From Candidatus Woesearchaeota archaeon (lineage in GTDB: Archaea > Nanobdellota > Nanobdellia > Woesearchaeales > UBA10200): a stretch of 14,068 bases of DNA. The translations under genes were made by a program, and so were the position numbers. Positions 1 to 6,790 of this stretch are shown in pieces (within the stretch, counting starts at the first letter, position 1; each line of letters begins with the position of its first letter). The stretch spans positions 1 to 14,068 of the forward strand of contig JAGVZX010000024.1 of assembly GCA_018302185.1 (NCBI GenBank), in the 5' to 3' direction. The notes beneath the pieces were generated by a model, which did no database searches, was not told the origin of the DNA, and saw only the letters and a list, made by a program, of their open reading frames with translations.

Positions 1-71
1 CTGCCTTTTAATCCTGCATTTTCAACTGCCCTGTCTAAAACATATTGCATACGAAATATGCCTGTTAACAT
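1..71 (-). CDS. Partial mirror copy of the start of the 72-515 gene
   Basis: Read leftwards from ATG (CAT at 69-71), this strand is open to the window edge and encodes 23 residues. They match the first 23 residues of the rightward gene at 72 except for Leu for Val at residue 2 and Val-Glu for Glu-Lys at residues 14-15. Only the first 23 codons are visible, so no function can be given. The two start codons lie back to back with no space for a promoter or ribosome binding site. At least one of these apparent starts is therefore probably not a real translation start but the result of a rearrangement or misjoin. Confidence 0.3.
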   Translation of the reverse strand, partial: MLTGIFRMQYVLDRAVENAGLKG

Positions 72-142
72 ATGGTCACAGGCATATTTCGTATGCAATA
101 TGTTTTAGACAGGGCAGAAAAAAATGCAGGATTAAAAGGCAG
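1..142. repeat. 142-base near-perfect coding palindrome
   Basis: Positions 1-71 are the reverse complement of 72-142 with only five mismatched pairs of 71: 23-25 against 118-120, 66 against 77, and 68 against 75. The centre is CATATG at 69-74, so there is no real spacer. Each arm is open in the outward direction and encodes the same peptide start apart from residue 2 (Leu or Val) and two adjacent residues (Val-Glu or Glu-Lys). Pairing reaches the very first base, so the repeat may extend beyond the window. It could be a genuine inverted duplication, an inversion junction between two paralogues, or a fold-back chimera made during amplification or assembly. The mismatches fall in two small groups and all change the encoded residues, which argues mildly against a simple fold-back artefact. 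Confidence 0.9.
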
Positions 143-515
143 TGATGCAGAAGTTAAAGGACACTTAAGAAGCTTCTGCGCATTAAAGTTACCTGAATTT
201 AGCTCTGGCTTATCTTTATTAGGAGATCTTACAAGAGCTTCGCTTGATTATGATATTAGTGCCTTGCTTGAATACGCAAAGATAATCTCTACACTTCATG
301 GCAAAGATCCTGAAACTGCACAGAGAGCCACAACCATAATGCCATTATTGCCGTTATCGCATGATGATCCGTTGGGAAATGTAAAGCGTTATGCTGCAGT
401 AGTTGGCCAGTCTTTATTAGTCGGAAATAAATATGATTTCATTAAAGATGCATTATTAGATCCTAGCAAAGTTAAAGGTACAACATCATTCGTAGCTGAT
501 CCTAACAACAGATGA
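72..515 (+). CDS. N-terminal part of a frame-broken methyltransferase-like gene
   Basis: The 147-residue reading frame begins at ATG 72, directly after an in-frame TAA at 66-68, and has no visible ribosome binding site. The second Met (93) is an alternative start. The protein is soluble, with no signal peptide or membrane segment, and looks all-helical, with motifs such as LDRAEKNAGLKG and ISALLEYAKIISTLHG. I do not recognise the domain. The frame ends at TGA 513-515, but frame +1 downstream is open without a break and continues as a methyltransferase-like domain. The two halves very probably belong to one gene of about 445 codons that needs a one-base skip near 510, where AAC-AAC-A-GAT would restore the frame. 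Its first 71 bases form one arm of the left-edge palindrome. The join is inference; the absence of any start codon for the second part supports it. Confidence 0.6.
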   Translation: MVTGIFRMQYVLDRAEKNAGLKGSDAEVKGHLRSFCALKLPEFSSGLSLLGDLTRASLDYDISALLEYAKIISTLHGKDPETAQRATTIMPLLPLSHDDPLGNVKRYAAVVGQSLLVGNKYDFIKDALLDPSKVKGTTSFVADPNNR

Positions 516-1413
516 GCCTCATGCAGATGGTGACGTTCAAGAAAAAGCTCTTCAGGCATATAGGTATTATGGAACAGAGTTAGATCTTATAACAAAGCAT
601 ATTGGAGAGATTGTAAGAAAGCTGCATAAGATATCTGGCAGAAAAAGAGAATTTGATATAACAGAGCTTGGTGTAGGTGAGCAAAAACTTGAGCCAGTGC
701 TTGAAGGGATTGCTAGCGAAGGATACAAAACAGCTAATGTTAATCTTGTTGATATTGACCAGAGAAGGATAGATGCTGCAAGAGATTATTTAGCAAAAAG
801 ATTAGGCATTCCTGATGCTGTATTTAATCCAGTCAATACAGATTTTACCAGATTAGAGCAAGCTTCTCTTTCCAGGAACAATGATGCGATCTCATTGACA
901 ACTTTCTTTGGAACAACATTCTGCAACCAGCAGCCTAACACAAGCCTTGATTTCATTAAGACAAGATATGCTTTGTTAGGAATATACCATGACCCTGAAG
1001 ATAAAGAAGACAGGGATGCAATGGTTGGCGAATATGAAACTGCAGAGATGAGAGAGCATACAAAACACATAGGCAGAGACTGGGGATTGACAAATCAAGA
1101 TTTAGATGGGAAATGTACATTTGGAGCACAGCTATTAAGCGTTGATTGGAGCAAAGAATATGGAGAGTCATTTAGGAATGTAAAAGTCATTGTGCCTTAT
1201 TTTGAGCTAAAGGAAGCTGTAAGCACAGATTATTTCAATTTTAGTAAAGGAGATAGGATATGCGGCATAAGATCCTACAAATATTCAACGGAGCAATTTG
1301 GGGAGATGCTTGAAAGGCATGGCTTTAGAGTAATAGAATCTTTCCCTGATTCAGCAAAGCCAAAAGATGGCGTGAAGCTGTACTTGGTAGAGAACACTAG
1401 ATTTAATGGATAA
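511..1413 (+). CDS. SAM-dependent methyltransferase-like domain, frame-shifted from the upstream part
   Basis: The frame is open from 496 and has no ATG, GTG or TTG before GTG 697, yet the residues encoded at 511-696 look like ordinary protein, so translation of the intact ancestor must have entered from the preceding frame. The motif ITELGVGEQKLEPVLEGI (661-714) fits methyltransferase motif I, and NLVDIDQRRIDAARDYL fits the acidic end of strand 2. Near the C-terminus, YSTEQFGEMLERHGFRVIES matches the usual closing helix-strand unit. The segment around TTFFGTTFCNQ, ALLGIYHDPEDKED and YETAEMREHTKHIG is laid out like the histidine N-alpha-methyltransferase (EgtD-like) family, but the substrate is unknown and that assignment is tentative. 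GTG 697 is the first formal start, but it would remove motif I. The gene ends convergently, 62 bases from the Lrp-type regulator. Confidence 0.6.
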   Translation, partial: DEPHADGDVQEKALQAYRYYGTELDLITKHIGEIVRKLHKISGRKREFDITELGVGEQKLEPVLEGIASEGYKTANVNLVDIDQRRIDAARDYLAKRLGIPDAVFNPVNTDFTRLEQASLSRNNDAISLTTFFGTTFCNQQPNTSLDFIKTRYALLGIYHDPEDKEDRDAMVGEYETAEMREHTKHIGRDWGLTNQDLDGKCTFGAQLLSVDWSKEYGESFRNVKVIVPYFELKEAVSTDYFNFSKGDRICGIRSYKYSTEQFGEMLERHGFRVIESFPDSAKPKDGVKLYLVENTRFNG

Positions 1414-1475
1414 GAAAAATAAATAGATATAATTTAATTAATAGAATTGAATAGATAAATAATTATGAAGTAAAC

Positions 1476-2465
1476 TTATTCCTGCTTAAGAGAGGATAAG
1501 TAATGCAGCATCGGCTCAGAGTAATATAATATTGTCTCGTAATTAGTTACAATATCAGAAAAATGATATAAAAATTCTTTCATGAATTCAAACAACTTAT
1601 TACTGCCTTTTATCATTATCTCAAACTCGAGATTGAAGGTTCCCATCGGCTTGGTAATATAGATGACATTAGGCTGGTTTTCAAGGTAAGATATTATTTT
1701 AGCAGTATCTGTCTTTGACATTTTCTGGAGATTAAGATATACCTTATGATGGTCATACCCAAATAATGCAGTATTGATCTTTGCCCTGAATGCAAGTATG
1801 ACTTTTTCTTTCACAAGCCTTTTGAGCCTGTAGCTTATTATTTTTGGTGTTGATGATAATTTTTTTGAGAGATTTATTAGGGATTCATTTGCATTATTGG
1901 AAATGATGTTAAGCAAAGCTTTGTCAACATCATCTATCTTAGGAAGAGTTTCACTTTTCTGGCCTAATACGACAGTTTTTCTTTCCTCTGTATTGTAAAG
2001 ATAAGTGTTAGGAAAATGATATATCTTGAAAGCTATGCTTATGTAAGGATTCTGAAGATAATTGCCGAAATTATTCAGCAGCTCATCATATGCTGCCTCA
2101 AATTCTTCTATGCTTTTCACAGTAAATATAATGCCAACATCCCATCTTCCCTGAAGTAATGCTACCCAAGTTATTGGAGGAGATTTCCTGTAGTAATCCA
2201 TAAGCTCTTTCTCTTTTTCCTTTGTTATCTGCCTGTATTTGAGAAACACCCTGCAGTAGATCATTCCAAGCTTGGTTATGTCTATCACTGTATAATACCC
2301 TTCAATTATTCCCCTCTTCTCCAGCTGCTTTATCCTGTAGTTTACAACTTCCCTTGAAAGTTTTACTTTTTTTGCAATCATTGAAAAAGGCTGCCTTGCA
2401 CCCATATCCAGCTCTGAAAGTATCTTCCTGTCTTTAGCATCAAGCTTAACCTGCATATTTTCCAT
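1476..2465 (-). CDS. Tandem Lrp/AsnC-family transcriptional regulator
   Basis: This 329-residue protein is about twice the usual Lrp/AsnC length because the whole unit is repeated. The first unit has an AsnC-type winged helix-turn-helix at residues about 8-60 (LDAKDRKILSELD, then SREVVNYRIKQLEKRGII) followed by an effector/oligomerisation domain at about 65-150. The second has a helix-turn-helix at about 176-232 (IDDVDKALLNIISNNA, then ISYRLKRLVKEKVI) and another ligand-type domain at about 235-320. Lrp/AsnC proteins bind DNA as dimers and often sense amino acids; a tandem chain could form a pseudo-dimer by itself. It is divergent from the TPR/asparaginase cluster (156 bases between starts) and may control it as well as itself, which is inference. 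A TATA-like element about 30 bases before the ATG suggests a leaderless mRNA. Confidence 0.88.
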   Translation of the reverse strand: MENMQVKLDAKDRKILSELDMGARQPFSMIAKKVKLSREVVNYRIKQLEKRGIIEGYYTVIDITKLGMIYCRVFLKYRQITKEKEKELMDYYRKSPPITWVALLQGRWDVGIIFTVKSIEEFEAAYDELLNNFGNYLQNPYISIAFKIYHFPNTYLYNTEERKTVVLGQKSETLPKIDDVDKALLNIISNNANESLINLSKKLSSTPKIISYRLKRLVKEKVILAFRAKINTALFGYDHHKVYLNLQKMSKTDTAKIISYLENQPNVIYITKPMGTFNLEFEIMIKGSNKLFEFMKEFLYHFSDIVTNYETILYYSEPMLHYLSSLKQE

Positions 2466-2485
2466 AATATTTTACATAATAGGTC

Positions 2486-2500
2486 TTTTTATTTAAATTT
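2486..2500 (-). promoter_or_regulatory. TATA-like box of the Lrp-type regulator
   Basis: On the minus strand this reads as an AAATTTAAATAAAAA tract centred about 28-30 bases before the start at 2465, the archaeal TATA distance. Transcription would begin at or near the ATG. The CATAAT hexamer that contains the start codon (2463-2468) is repeated 12 bases further upstream (2475-2480), which might be an autoregulatory half-site pair. Confidence 0.45.
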
Positions 2501-2621
2501 TTCTCTTTTTCGTAAAATTTTCTGGCAAAGATTTAATATATTAGGACAATGTAATAGATTATTATTAGGGGATAGTTCTAGATAACAGATTAGATTTAAT
2601 GTTTTTATGGGGCAATGAAAA

Positions 2622-3125
2622 ATGACACTTGATTCGTTATTAAGACGAGCAGGAAAAAAGATAAATGCTGCCATAAAAAGCAAAGCAAGCAAGGGTAAAG
2701 ATAAGCTTATACTTGATGCAGATGAACTGCTTGATGATGTGATTGATGAAGCCATTGGACGATTGAAAACAGATGACCCAGAAAATGCAGAAGCTTATGC
2801 AGCATATGAGATGGCCAAAATATTCGCTAAACTTGGGCTTTGGCGAGACAATAGATGTGAAGCTGCACTTGATGAGTTCAAGAGTCCTAATGACCCAAAC
2901 AATATGCTAGGCATTATAGAGAAAGCCTACTTAGAGATGCTGCGCTTATATTCTGCATTTGAAGGATATGGAGAAATTATACTTAATGCAAATCTTGCTT
3001 TAAAGATACTTCCTAGCAGCAAAAGGATCCTAAAATATCAGGATGATGCCTGCAGACAGCGAGGGATTGATGATCTGCCAAAGCTTGTAAAAAGCTACAT
3101 GGACCCTGGGGGAGAAAAAAAATGA
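2622..3125 (+). CDS. TPR-like helical protein, short paralogue
   Basis: This 167-residue soluble protein is rich in helix and has no signal peptide. Its N-terminus (MTLDSLLRRAGKKINA, then LDADELLDDVIDEA) is clearly related to the N-terminus of the TPR protein at 4822 (MTIDLLLKQARENINA, then AAESLLDQVIEA), so it belongs to the local TPR family. The remaining helices (AYAAYEMAKIFAKLGLW, MLRLYSAFEGYGEIILNANLALKILP) resemble degenerate tetratricopeptide repeats, which usually bind other proteins. It lacks the RG-[IM]-LT tail of the other three paralogues. Its stop overlaps the next start as ATGA (3122-3125), which indicates translational coupling with the broken asparaginase gene. A TATA-like tract lies at about 2532-2541. 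The ribosome binding site is weak (GGGG at about 2609). Confidence 0.7.
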   Translation: MTLDSLLRRAGKKINAAIKSKASKGKDKLILDADELLDDVIDEAIGRLKTDDPENAEAYAAYEMAKIFAKLGLWRDNRCEAALDEFKSPNDPNNMLGIIEKAYLEMLRLYSAFEGYGEIILNANLALKILPSSKRILKYQDDACRQRGIDDLPKLVKSYMDPGGEKK

Positions 3126-3418
3126 TGTCTCAGACAATTGCACTAGATGACTTAGATTCTAGCATCATAGAAACCGCAACTATGCTTGATCTGGTAAGAG
3201 ATGGTCGCTTAGTAATACCAAACCTAGAGCAAAAGATTGCAATCTCAAACCTAAGGCATGAAAGGATGGCAGCAGCTGTAAAAAGATTCAGAGATACTTC
3301 TGATCTTCCTGATCATGTGCGAGATCAGATGGCACGCCTGCATACAAATAGATCAACAAAACAGCGTATTTTGGTCCTATACTATGGAGGCACACGAGAA
3401 ACCTATAGACTCTACTAA
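3122..3418 (+). CDS. N-terminal part of a frame-broken asparaginase-family gene
   Basis: The 98-residue frame starts at ATG 3122 (or 3125), inside the preceding stop, with a strong ribosome binding site GGGGGAG at 3108-3114. About 80 residues of unknown helical sequence precede RILVLYYGGT (3365-3394), the first strand and catalytic-threonine loop of the asparaginase/GatD family. Directly after the GGT the frame runs into a TAA at 3416-3418, while the next frame carries the rest of the enzyme from about 3396. The N-terminal extension before the Thr motif is reminiscent in length of archaeal GatD, but its sequence is not recognised. No GatE partner is visible in the window. Confidence 0.65.
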   Translation: MMSQTIALDDLDSSIIETATMLDLVRDGRLVIPNLEQKIAISNLRHERMAAAVKRFRDTSDLPDHVRDQMARLHTNRSTKQRILVLYYGGTRETYRLY

Positions 3419-4319
3419 TGGCAGATGGCCCCATTGGATGAGTATTGCTAATGCAATAGAATTATTATATGATCACTTTGATGGCTTTGTCGTAGCAGGC
3501 GGAACAGATACCATGGATTACCTTCTTTCTGGCCTTAACTTTGTATTTCCAAATATCGGAAAGCCTGTAATAGGCGCAGCTGCACAAAAGCCTGTTGGCT
3601 CATGGGGCGAAGATGCTATCAAGAATCTTATGTTCAGCTTATCTGCTGCTTGCGAAGATTTGAGCGGATGCCATCTTGCATTTTATGATGTCCTCAGGGA
3701 TGGGCTGCATGTATTCAAAGTTAAAGATAAAGGCTATGACGCATTTGACGGACCAAAACAGCATGAGTTAGGCAGATATGAAGACGGAGATGTTAAGCCC
3801 TCCAGAAATGTCGAGAAGAGAAAACCATACATAGAAAAAAAGAATTTACATGTAAGAAGTGAATTTCGTGATGGTATGACAGTTGAGCACATCAATCCGT
3901 TTGGTGCTGCTGAATCTCTGTTGCATAAAGCAAAGGATCCATTTTCTTTGGCAACGATAGTGTTAACATATGGTGCAGGCAATGTACGTGACGTAAAGAT
4001 GTGGGAAGATGAAGCAACGCATGTTGATGCGATAAAAGTTTTGCATGGGATGAGATATCCTTTAATTCTTGGCTCTCCGATGCAGGATGGCAGAGTTGAC
4101 AGCCCGTATGAATCAGGGACAATGGCTCTTCTTGCAGGTGCTGTATCAGGAGGCAACACCACAGGCTCAACATTGCCAGTCAAGCTCTCAAGATGCCTGG
4201 CATTAGCATGGGATCCAGAAAAAGGATATGACTATAGGATGCTAAGAGAATATATGTACAAAAACCATGTTGGAGAGTTTGATGAAAATATTAAGGATAG
4301 GATGCTTGAAAAGAAGTGA
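3396..4319 (+). CDS. Asparaginase/GatD-family enzyme, main part after a frame break
   Basis: Joined to the preceding piece by skipping one base at about 3395, this encodes nearly the whole type I/II L-asparaginase fold. IDSTNGRWPHW (3405-3437) aligns with the substrate-binding serine region, and GGTDTM (3498-3515) holds the second Thr-Asp pair, with Gly where His is usual. KPVIGAAAQKP and DAIKNL follow. VFKVKDKGYDAF supplies the active-site lysine (3717-3719). The C-terminal domain is present (TIVLTYGAGNV, then SPMQDGRVDSPYESGTM and VKLSRCLAL). The roughly 40 residues expected between GGT and IDS in typical asparaginases, the mobile lid loop, are missing. A deletion there could have caused the shift. 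ATG 3384 and ATG 3438 are in-frame restart candidates, but both would lose the first catalytic threonine. The family hydrolyses asparagine, or acts as the ammonia-releasing GatD subunit. Confidence 0.75.
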   Translation, partial: EKPIDSTNGRWPHWMSIANAIELLYDHFDGFVVAGGTDTMDYLLSGLNFVFPNIGKPVIGAAAQKPVGSWGEDAIKNLMFSLSAACEDLSGCHLAFYDVLRDGLHVFKVKDKGYDAFDGPKQHELGRYEDGDVKPSRNVEKRKPYIEKKNLHVRSEFRDGMTVEHINPFGAAESLLHKAKDPFSLATIVLTYGAGNVRDVKMWEDEATHVDAIKVLHGMRYPLILGSPMQDGRVDSPYESGTMALLAGAVSGGNTTGSTLPVKLSRCLALAWDPEKGYDYRMLREYMYKNHVGEFDENIKDRMLEKK

Positions 4320-4323
4320 GACT

Positions 4324-4704
4324 ATGGACACAGAAGAACTTTTATTGAGAGCGATGCTATTGCTGGAGATAGCTGAAGAAGAAAGTGACAAGACAAACTT
4401 AAAAAAATCTATAGACATCTGCTCAGAAGCTATCAAGATAGATCCTTCTCCGCAAGCTTACTCATTGCTTGCAACTGCAATGCTGAAATTAGACAACAAA
4501 AGCGAAGCAAAAAACAATTTTAATCATGTGCTGAGATTGATTCAAAACAAGCCAATAGAGCAGCGCACTAAAGAAGATTATGTTGCAGCGATAACAGCTG
4601 AGAATGAACTTGATAAATTAGGTATTAATCCAGAAAAAAGCACATCACAAAAATTCGCAATGCAGGCATTGAATCGTGGCATTTTGACAAGAAATAGAAA
4701 ATAG
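4324..4704 (+). CDS. Small TPR-family protein with the shared C-terminal tail
   Basis: This 126-residue protein begins at ATG 4324, four bases after the asparaginase stop; the GTGAG at 4315 could act as ribosome binding site. An upstream in-frame ATG at 4267 would overlap the asparaginase end by over 50 bases and add residues unlike the relatives, so 4324 is preferred. One clear TPR-like unit covers residues about 29-75 (SIDICSEAIKIDPSPQAYSL, then MLKLDNKSEAKNNF). The last 45 residues (DYVAAITAENELDKLG, then FAMQALNRGILTRNRK) match the ends of the TPR proteins at 4822 and 5764. It is effectively a minimal member of the family: one TPR plus the tail. It is cytoplasmic and probably a protein-binding adaptor, with unknown partner. 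Confidence 0.75.
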   Translation: MDTEELLLRAMLLLEIAEEESDKTNLKKSIDICSEAIKIDPSPQAYSLLATAMLKLDNKSEAKNNFNHVLRLIQNKPIEQRTKEDYVAAITAENELDKLGINPEKSTSQKFAMQALNRGILTRNRK

Positions 4705-4736
4705 AAATAAATAAATAAAAATTACAAAAAGCAACA

Positions 4737-4752
4737 TATTCCTATAGGAATA
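4737..4752. promoter_or_regulatory. 16-base perfect palindrome, operator candidate
   Basis: TATTCCTATAGGAATA is perfectly self-complementary over 16 bases. It lies 15 bases before a TATA-like tract and 70 bases before the TPR gene start at 4822. This is where an activator or repressor dimer could act in archaea. Which protein binds is unknown. Confidence 0.45.
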
Positions 4753-4766
4753 ATTTAATCAAGAAA

Positions 4767-4779
4767 ATATTAATATAAG
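4767..4779 (+). promoter_or_regulatory. TATA-like box before the TPR gene at 4822
   Basis: The tract AATATTAATATAA would place a start of transcription near 4800, leaving about a 20-base leader that contains the GAGGAGAT ribosome binding site (4810-4817). With the 117-base gap after the preceding gene, it suggests a separate promoter for the 4822-6717 pair. Confidence 0.45.
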
Positions 4780-4821
4780 ACTTGAACTCCAAGAGAATAA
4801 ACAGTTTTTGAGGAGATAAAA

Positions 4822-5730
4822 ATGACAATTGACTTATTATTAAAACAGGCAAGAGAGAATATTAATGCAGTTGAAGGCTCAAAAGGCAGAGTTAAAGATG
4901 CCCATGTAAAGGCAGCAGAGTCTTTGCTTGATCAGGTTATTGAAGCAGATAAAAAAAATCCAACAGCTTATGTCTGGAAAGGAGTACTAAAATTTCGTCT
5001 TAAAGATTATACCGGATCCATAGAAGATTTTACCCGAGCTTTAAGATTAGATCCAGATGAATCAAATGTTCTGAATTGGAGAGGAGTTGCATATCGCTAC
5101 CTTGATAAACCCAAAAAAGCCCTAGCGGATTTTACCAGATCCCTAAAATCAGATCCTGGTAATCCCAAGACTTTATATTATAGAGGAGTTGCATACGCTG
5201 AGTTAGGCAGATTTAAGAAAGCTAAAGTTGACTTAACAAAAGCAATTATCCTGGATCCTGAAAATACAATTGCATACTGTGAGCTTGGATTTGTACTTAC
5301 CAAGCTATCTGAATACAGCGATGCTGTTAATGTTCTTACAAAAGCAATTGGTTTCGAGCCCAAAATCGCAGCAAATTATATCAATCGAGGCACTGCATTC
5401 CATAAGCTTGGCAGACATGATAAGGCTATTGCAGATTATAAGAAAGCGATCAAGCTAGATCCAAAAATTATCCAAATCCATGCAGCAATAGGCGATGCAC
5501 TAAGATTATCAGGCAAACCTAAAGAAGCTAATGCAAAATATGATCTTGTTCTGGCAGACATAGATAATGATAAGATTGGCGAAAGAGAAAGGTATATTGG
5601 CGCAGTACTTGCTGCTCGCGGATTAAGGGAATTAGGCAAAGAAGTGACTAGAGATTATGCTAAAGAAGCTGTGCAAAAAGGCATCCTCACAAAAAAAGAA
5701 GTTGATGAATTTTTGGAACATAAAAGTTAA
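4822..5730 (+). CDS. Multi-TPR repeat protein
   Basis: This 302-residue soluble protein has a family-specific N-terminal helix pair (residues 1-45). Five clear tetratricopeptide repeats follow, at about 47-80, 81-114, 115-148, 149-182 and 183-216, with a weaker sixth to about 250. Typical units are AYVWKGVLKFRLKDYTGSIE and NYINRGTAFHKLGRHDKAIA, each ending in a LDP-type turn. The C-terminal 48 residues (GAVLAARGLRELGKE, then YAKEAVQKGILTKKEVDEF) form the tail shared with the genes at 4324 and 5764. TPR solenoids bind peptides or scaffold complexes; no enzymatic domain is present. The ribosome binding site GAGGAGAT at 4810-4817 is strong and sets the start. The next TPR gene follows after 33 bases, so the two are likely co-transcribed. 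Confidence 0.9.
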   Translation: MTIDLLLKQARENINAVEGSKGRVKDAHVKAAESLLDQVIEADKKNPTAYVWKGVLKFRLKDYTGSIEDFTRALRLDPDESNVLNWRGVAYRYLDKPKKALADFTRSLKSDPGNPKTLYYRGVAYAELGRFKKAKVDLTKAIILDPENTIAYCELGFVLTKLSEYSDAVNVLTKAIGFEPKIAANYINRGTAFHKLGRHDKAIADYKKAIKLDPKIIQIHAAIGDALRLSGKPKEANAKYDLVLADIDNDKIGERERYIGAVLAARGLRELGKEVTRDYAKEAVQKGILTKKEVDEFLEHKS

Positions 5731-5763
5731 CAGTAAAATCAAGAATTTAAAGGAGCAATAAAA

Positions 5764-6717
5764 ATGACTGACGAGATCCATGAATTCAATAAGAGTATAG
5801 ACTGCTTAGTAGATCAGGCACTCCTTAATGTTAAGAGAGCAGCTGAAACCCTGATACATGAAGTTAGGGTTGCTCATCTTGGTTATGCTGCAAAGGTCTT
5901 TGCCTGGATAGATGAGGCAAGAGAAAGGCTTCCTCCAGAGATGAGATTGATCAACCATATCCAAAATGCTGATAGATGGAGGTCAAAGCTTCTGCCTAAT
6001 GATCCGCATGACATACTAAAGCTTAAATATGAGAAAATACCTGGTGAAGAGCCTATATTTTTTCATATGAGTGTCTTGTCTTATTTTGGAGACTTTGCAT
6101 CTTGGACTGAAGATCCTGTCAAGATTGCAGGATATCATGAGATAAGGTCAGCATGTTATTTTGCCAATAAACGATTTGATGAAGCTCTGGAGGATATTGA
6201 GATTGCAATAGGATATTATCCTGATAATCCGGATTTCCATCACCATAAAGGCTATGTTTTAACAGAATTAAAGAGATATGAAGAAGCTATTGCCAGTTTT
6301 GATGAGGCAGTTAGGTTAGAGCCTACCAGAACAGATGCCTATAATATGAAAGCATCTGCCTTAAACAAGCTTAAGAGATATCCTGAAGCAAAAAAAACTC
6401 TCTTACACGTTATTGATTTATCTCTTGCAGATGAAGGAACATGGTATGTTCTTGGCAAAAATGCATTTTATAGCTTAGGATCCAGAGATGGATTAGATCA
6501 GGCTGTATTTTGTTATAGAAAAGCTATTGACATCATCTCAAAGAAAAGAATCGATAAAAGGAGTGGCGAAAATTACGAAACAGCCATAGCTTGTGAAGAG
6601 CTCCTCAGAAATTTTAAGGTTGACGTGACTACGAATTTTGAGAAAGAAGCCATTGACAGAGGTATGCTGACACAAAAACAGATTGAAGAGATTAAAGCTA
6701 AAGCAGTGTCAGAATAA
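5764..6717 (+). CDS. TPR repeat protein with a distinct N-terminal helical domain
   Basis: This 317-residue soluble protein has a unique helical N-terminal region (residues 1-120) that I do not recognise; LPNDPHDILKLKYEKIPGEE lies inside it. About four tetratricopeptide repeats follow from 123 to 258 (GYHEIRSACYFANKRFDEAL, HHKGYVLTELKRYEEAIASF, AYNMKASALNKLKRYPEAKK, and a weaker WYVLGKNAFYSLGSRDGLDQ). The tail YETAIACEELLRNFKVD, then EKEAIDRGMLTQKQIEEI, is the same module that ends the genes at 4324 and 4822. The tail ends in a way that resembles SHOCT-type short domains (Gly-x-Leu-Thr followed by a charged helix), a resemblance only. The ribosome binding site is AAAGGAG at about 5748-5755. 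It probably forms an operon with 4822. Confidence 0.87.
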   Translation: MTDEIHEFNKSIDCLVDQALLNVKRAAETLIHEVRVAHLGYAAKVFAWIDEARERLPPEMRLINHIQNADRWRSKLLPNDPHDILKLKYEKIPGEEPIFFHMSVLSYFGDFASWTEDPVKIAGYHEIRSACYFANKRFDEALEDIEIAIGYYPDNPDFHHHKGYVLTELKRYEEAIASFDEAVRLEPTRTDAYNMKASALNKLKRYPEAKKTLLHVIDLSLADEGTWYVLGKNAFYSLGSRDGLDQAVFCYRKAIDIISKKRIDKRSGENYETAIACEELLRNFKVDVTTNFEKEAIDRGMLTQKQIEEIKAKAVSE

Positions 6718-6728
6718 AGGCATAGAAA

Positions 6729-6788
6729 ATGACCGACCAAGATAAGATTGGAAATCTGGAAACAAGGCTGATAGAAATTATTTCCTGA
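6729..6788 (+). pseudogene. 19-codon ORF, possible stub of another TPR paralogue
   Basis: ATG 6729 opens a 19-codon frame (MTDQDKIGNLETRLIEIIS) that stops at TGA 6786-6788. The start MTD followed by an acidic, helix-prone stretch resembles the beginning of the adjacent TPR gene at 5764 (MTDEIHEF). It lies only 11 bases after that gene and just before a fresh TATA box. It could be a decayed paralogue start or simply chance; there is no good ribosome binding site. Confidence 0.2.
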
Positions 6789-6790
6789 TG

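Noticed and set aside
3734..4183. Minus-strand open frame of 149 codons opposite the asparaginase gene
   Set aside because: It lies wholly opposite well-matched asparaginase motifs, contains no recognisable family pattern, and has no ribosome binding site; it is an antisense shadow.
72..4319. Programmed ribosomal frameshifting for both broken genes
   Set aside because: Neither junction shows a slippery heptamer with a stable downstream hairpin. A decayed gene, deletion or sequencing error is simpler, so programmed shifting is kept only as a possibility.
3396..4319. Firm assignment as GatD
   Set aside because: The N-terminal region does not show a GatD-type SH3-like domain that I can recognise, and no GatE gene is in the window, so only the asparaginase/GatD superfamily is claimed.
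4702..4725. AAATAAATAAATAAA short tandem repeat
   Set aside because: This is ordinary low-complexity A/T sequence after a stop codon; three copies are too few to call a repeat feature.
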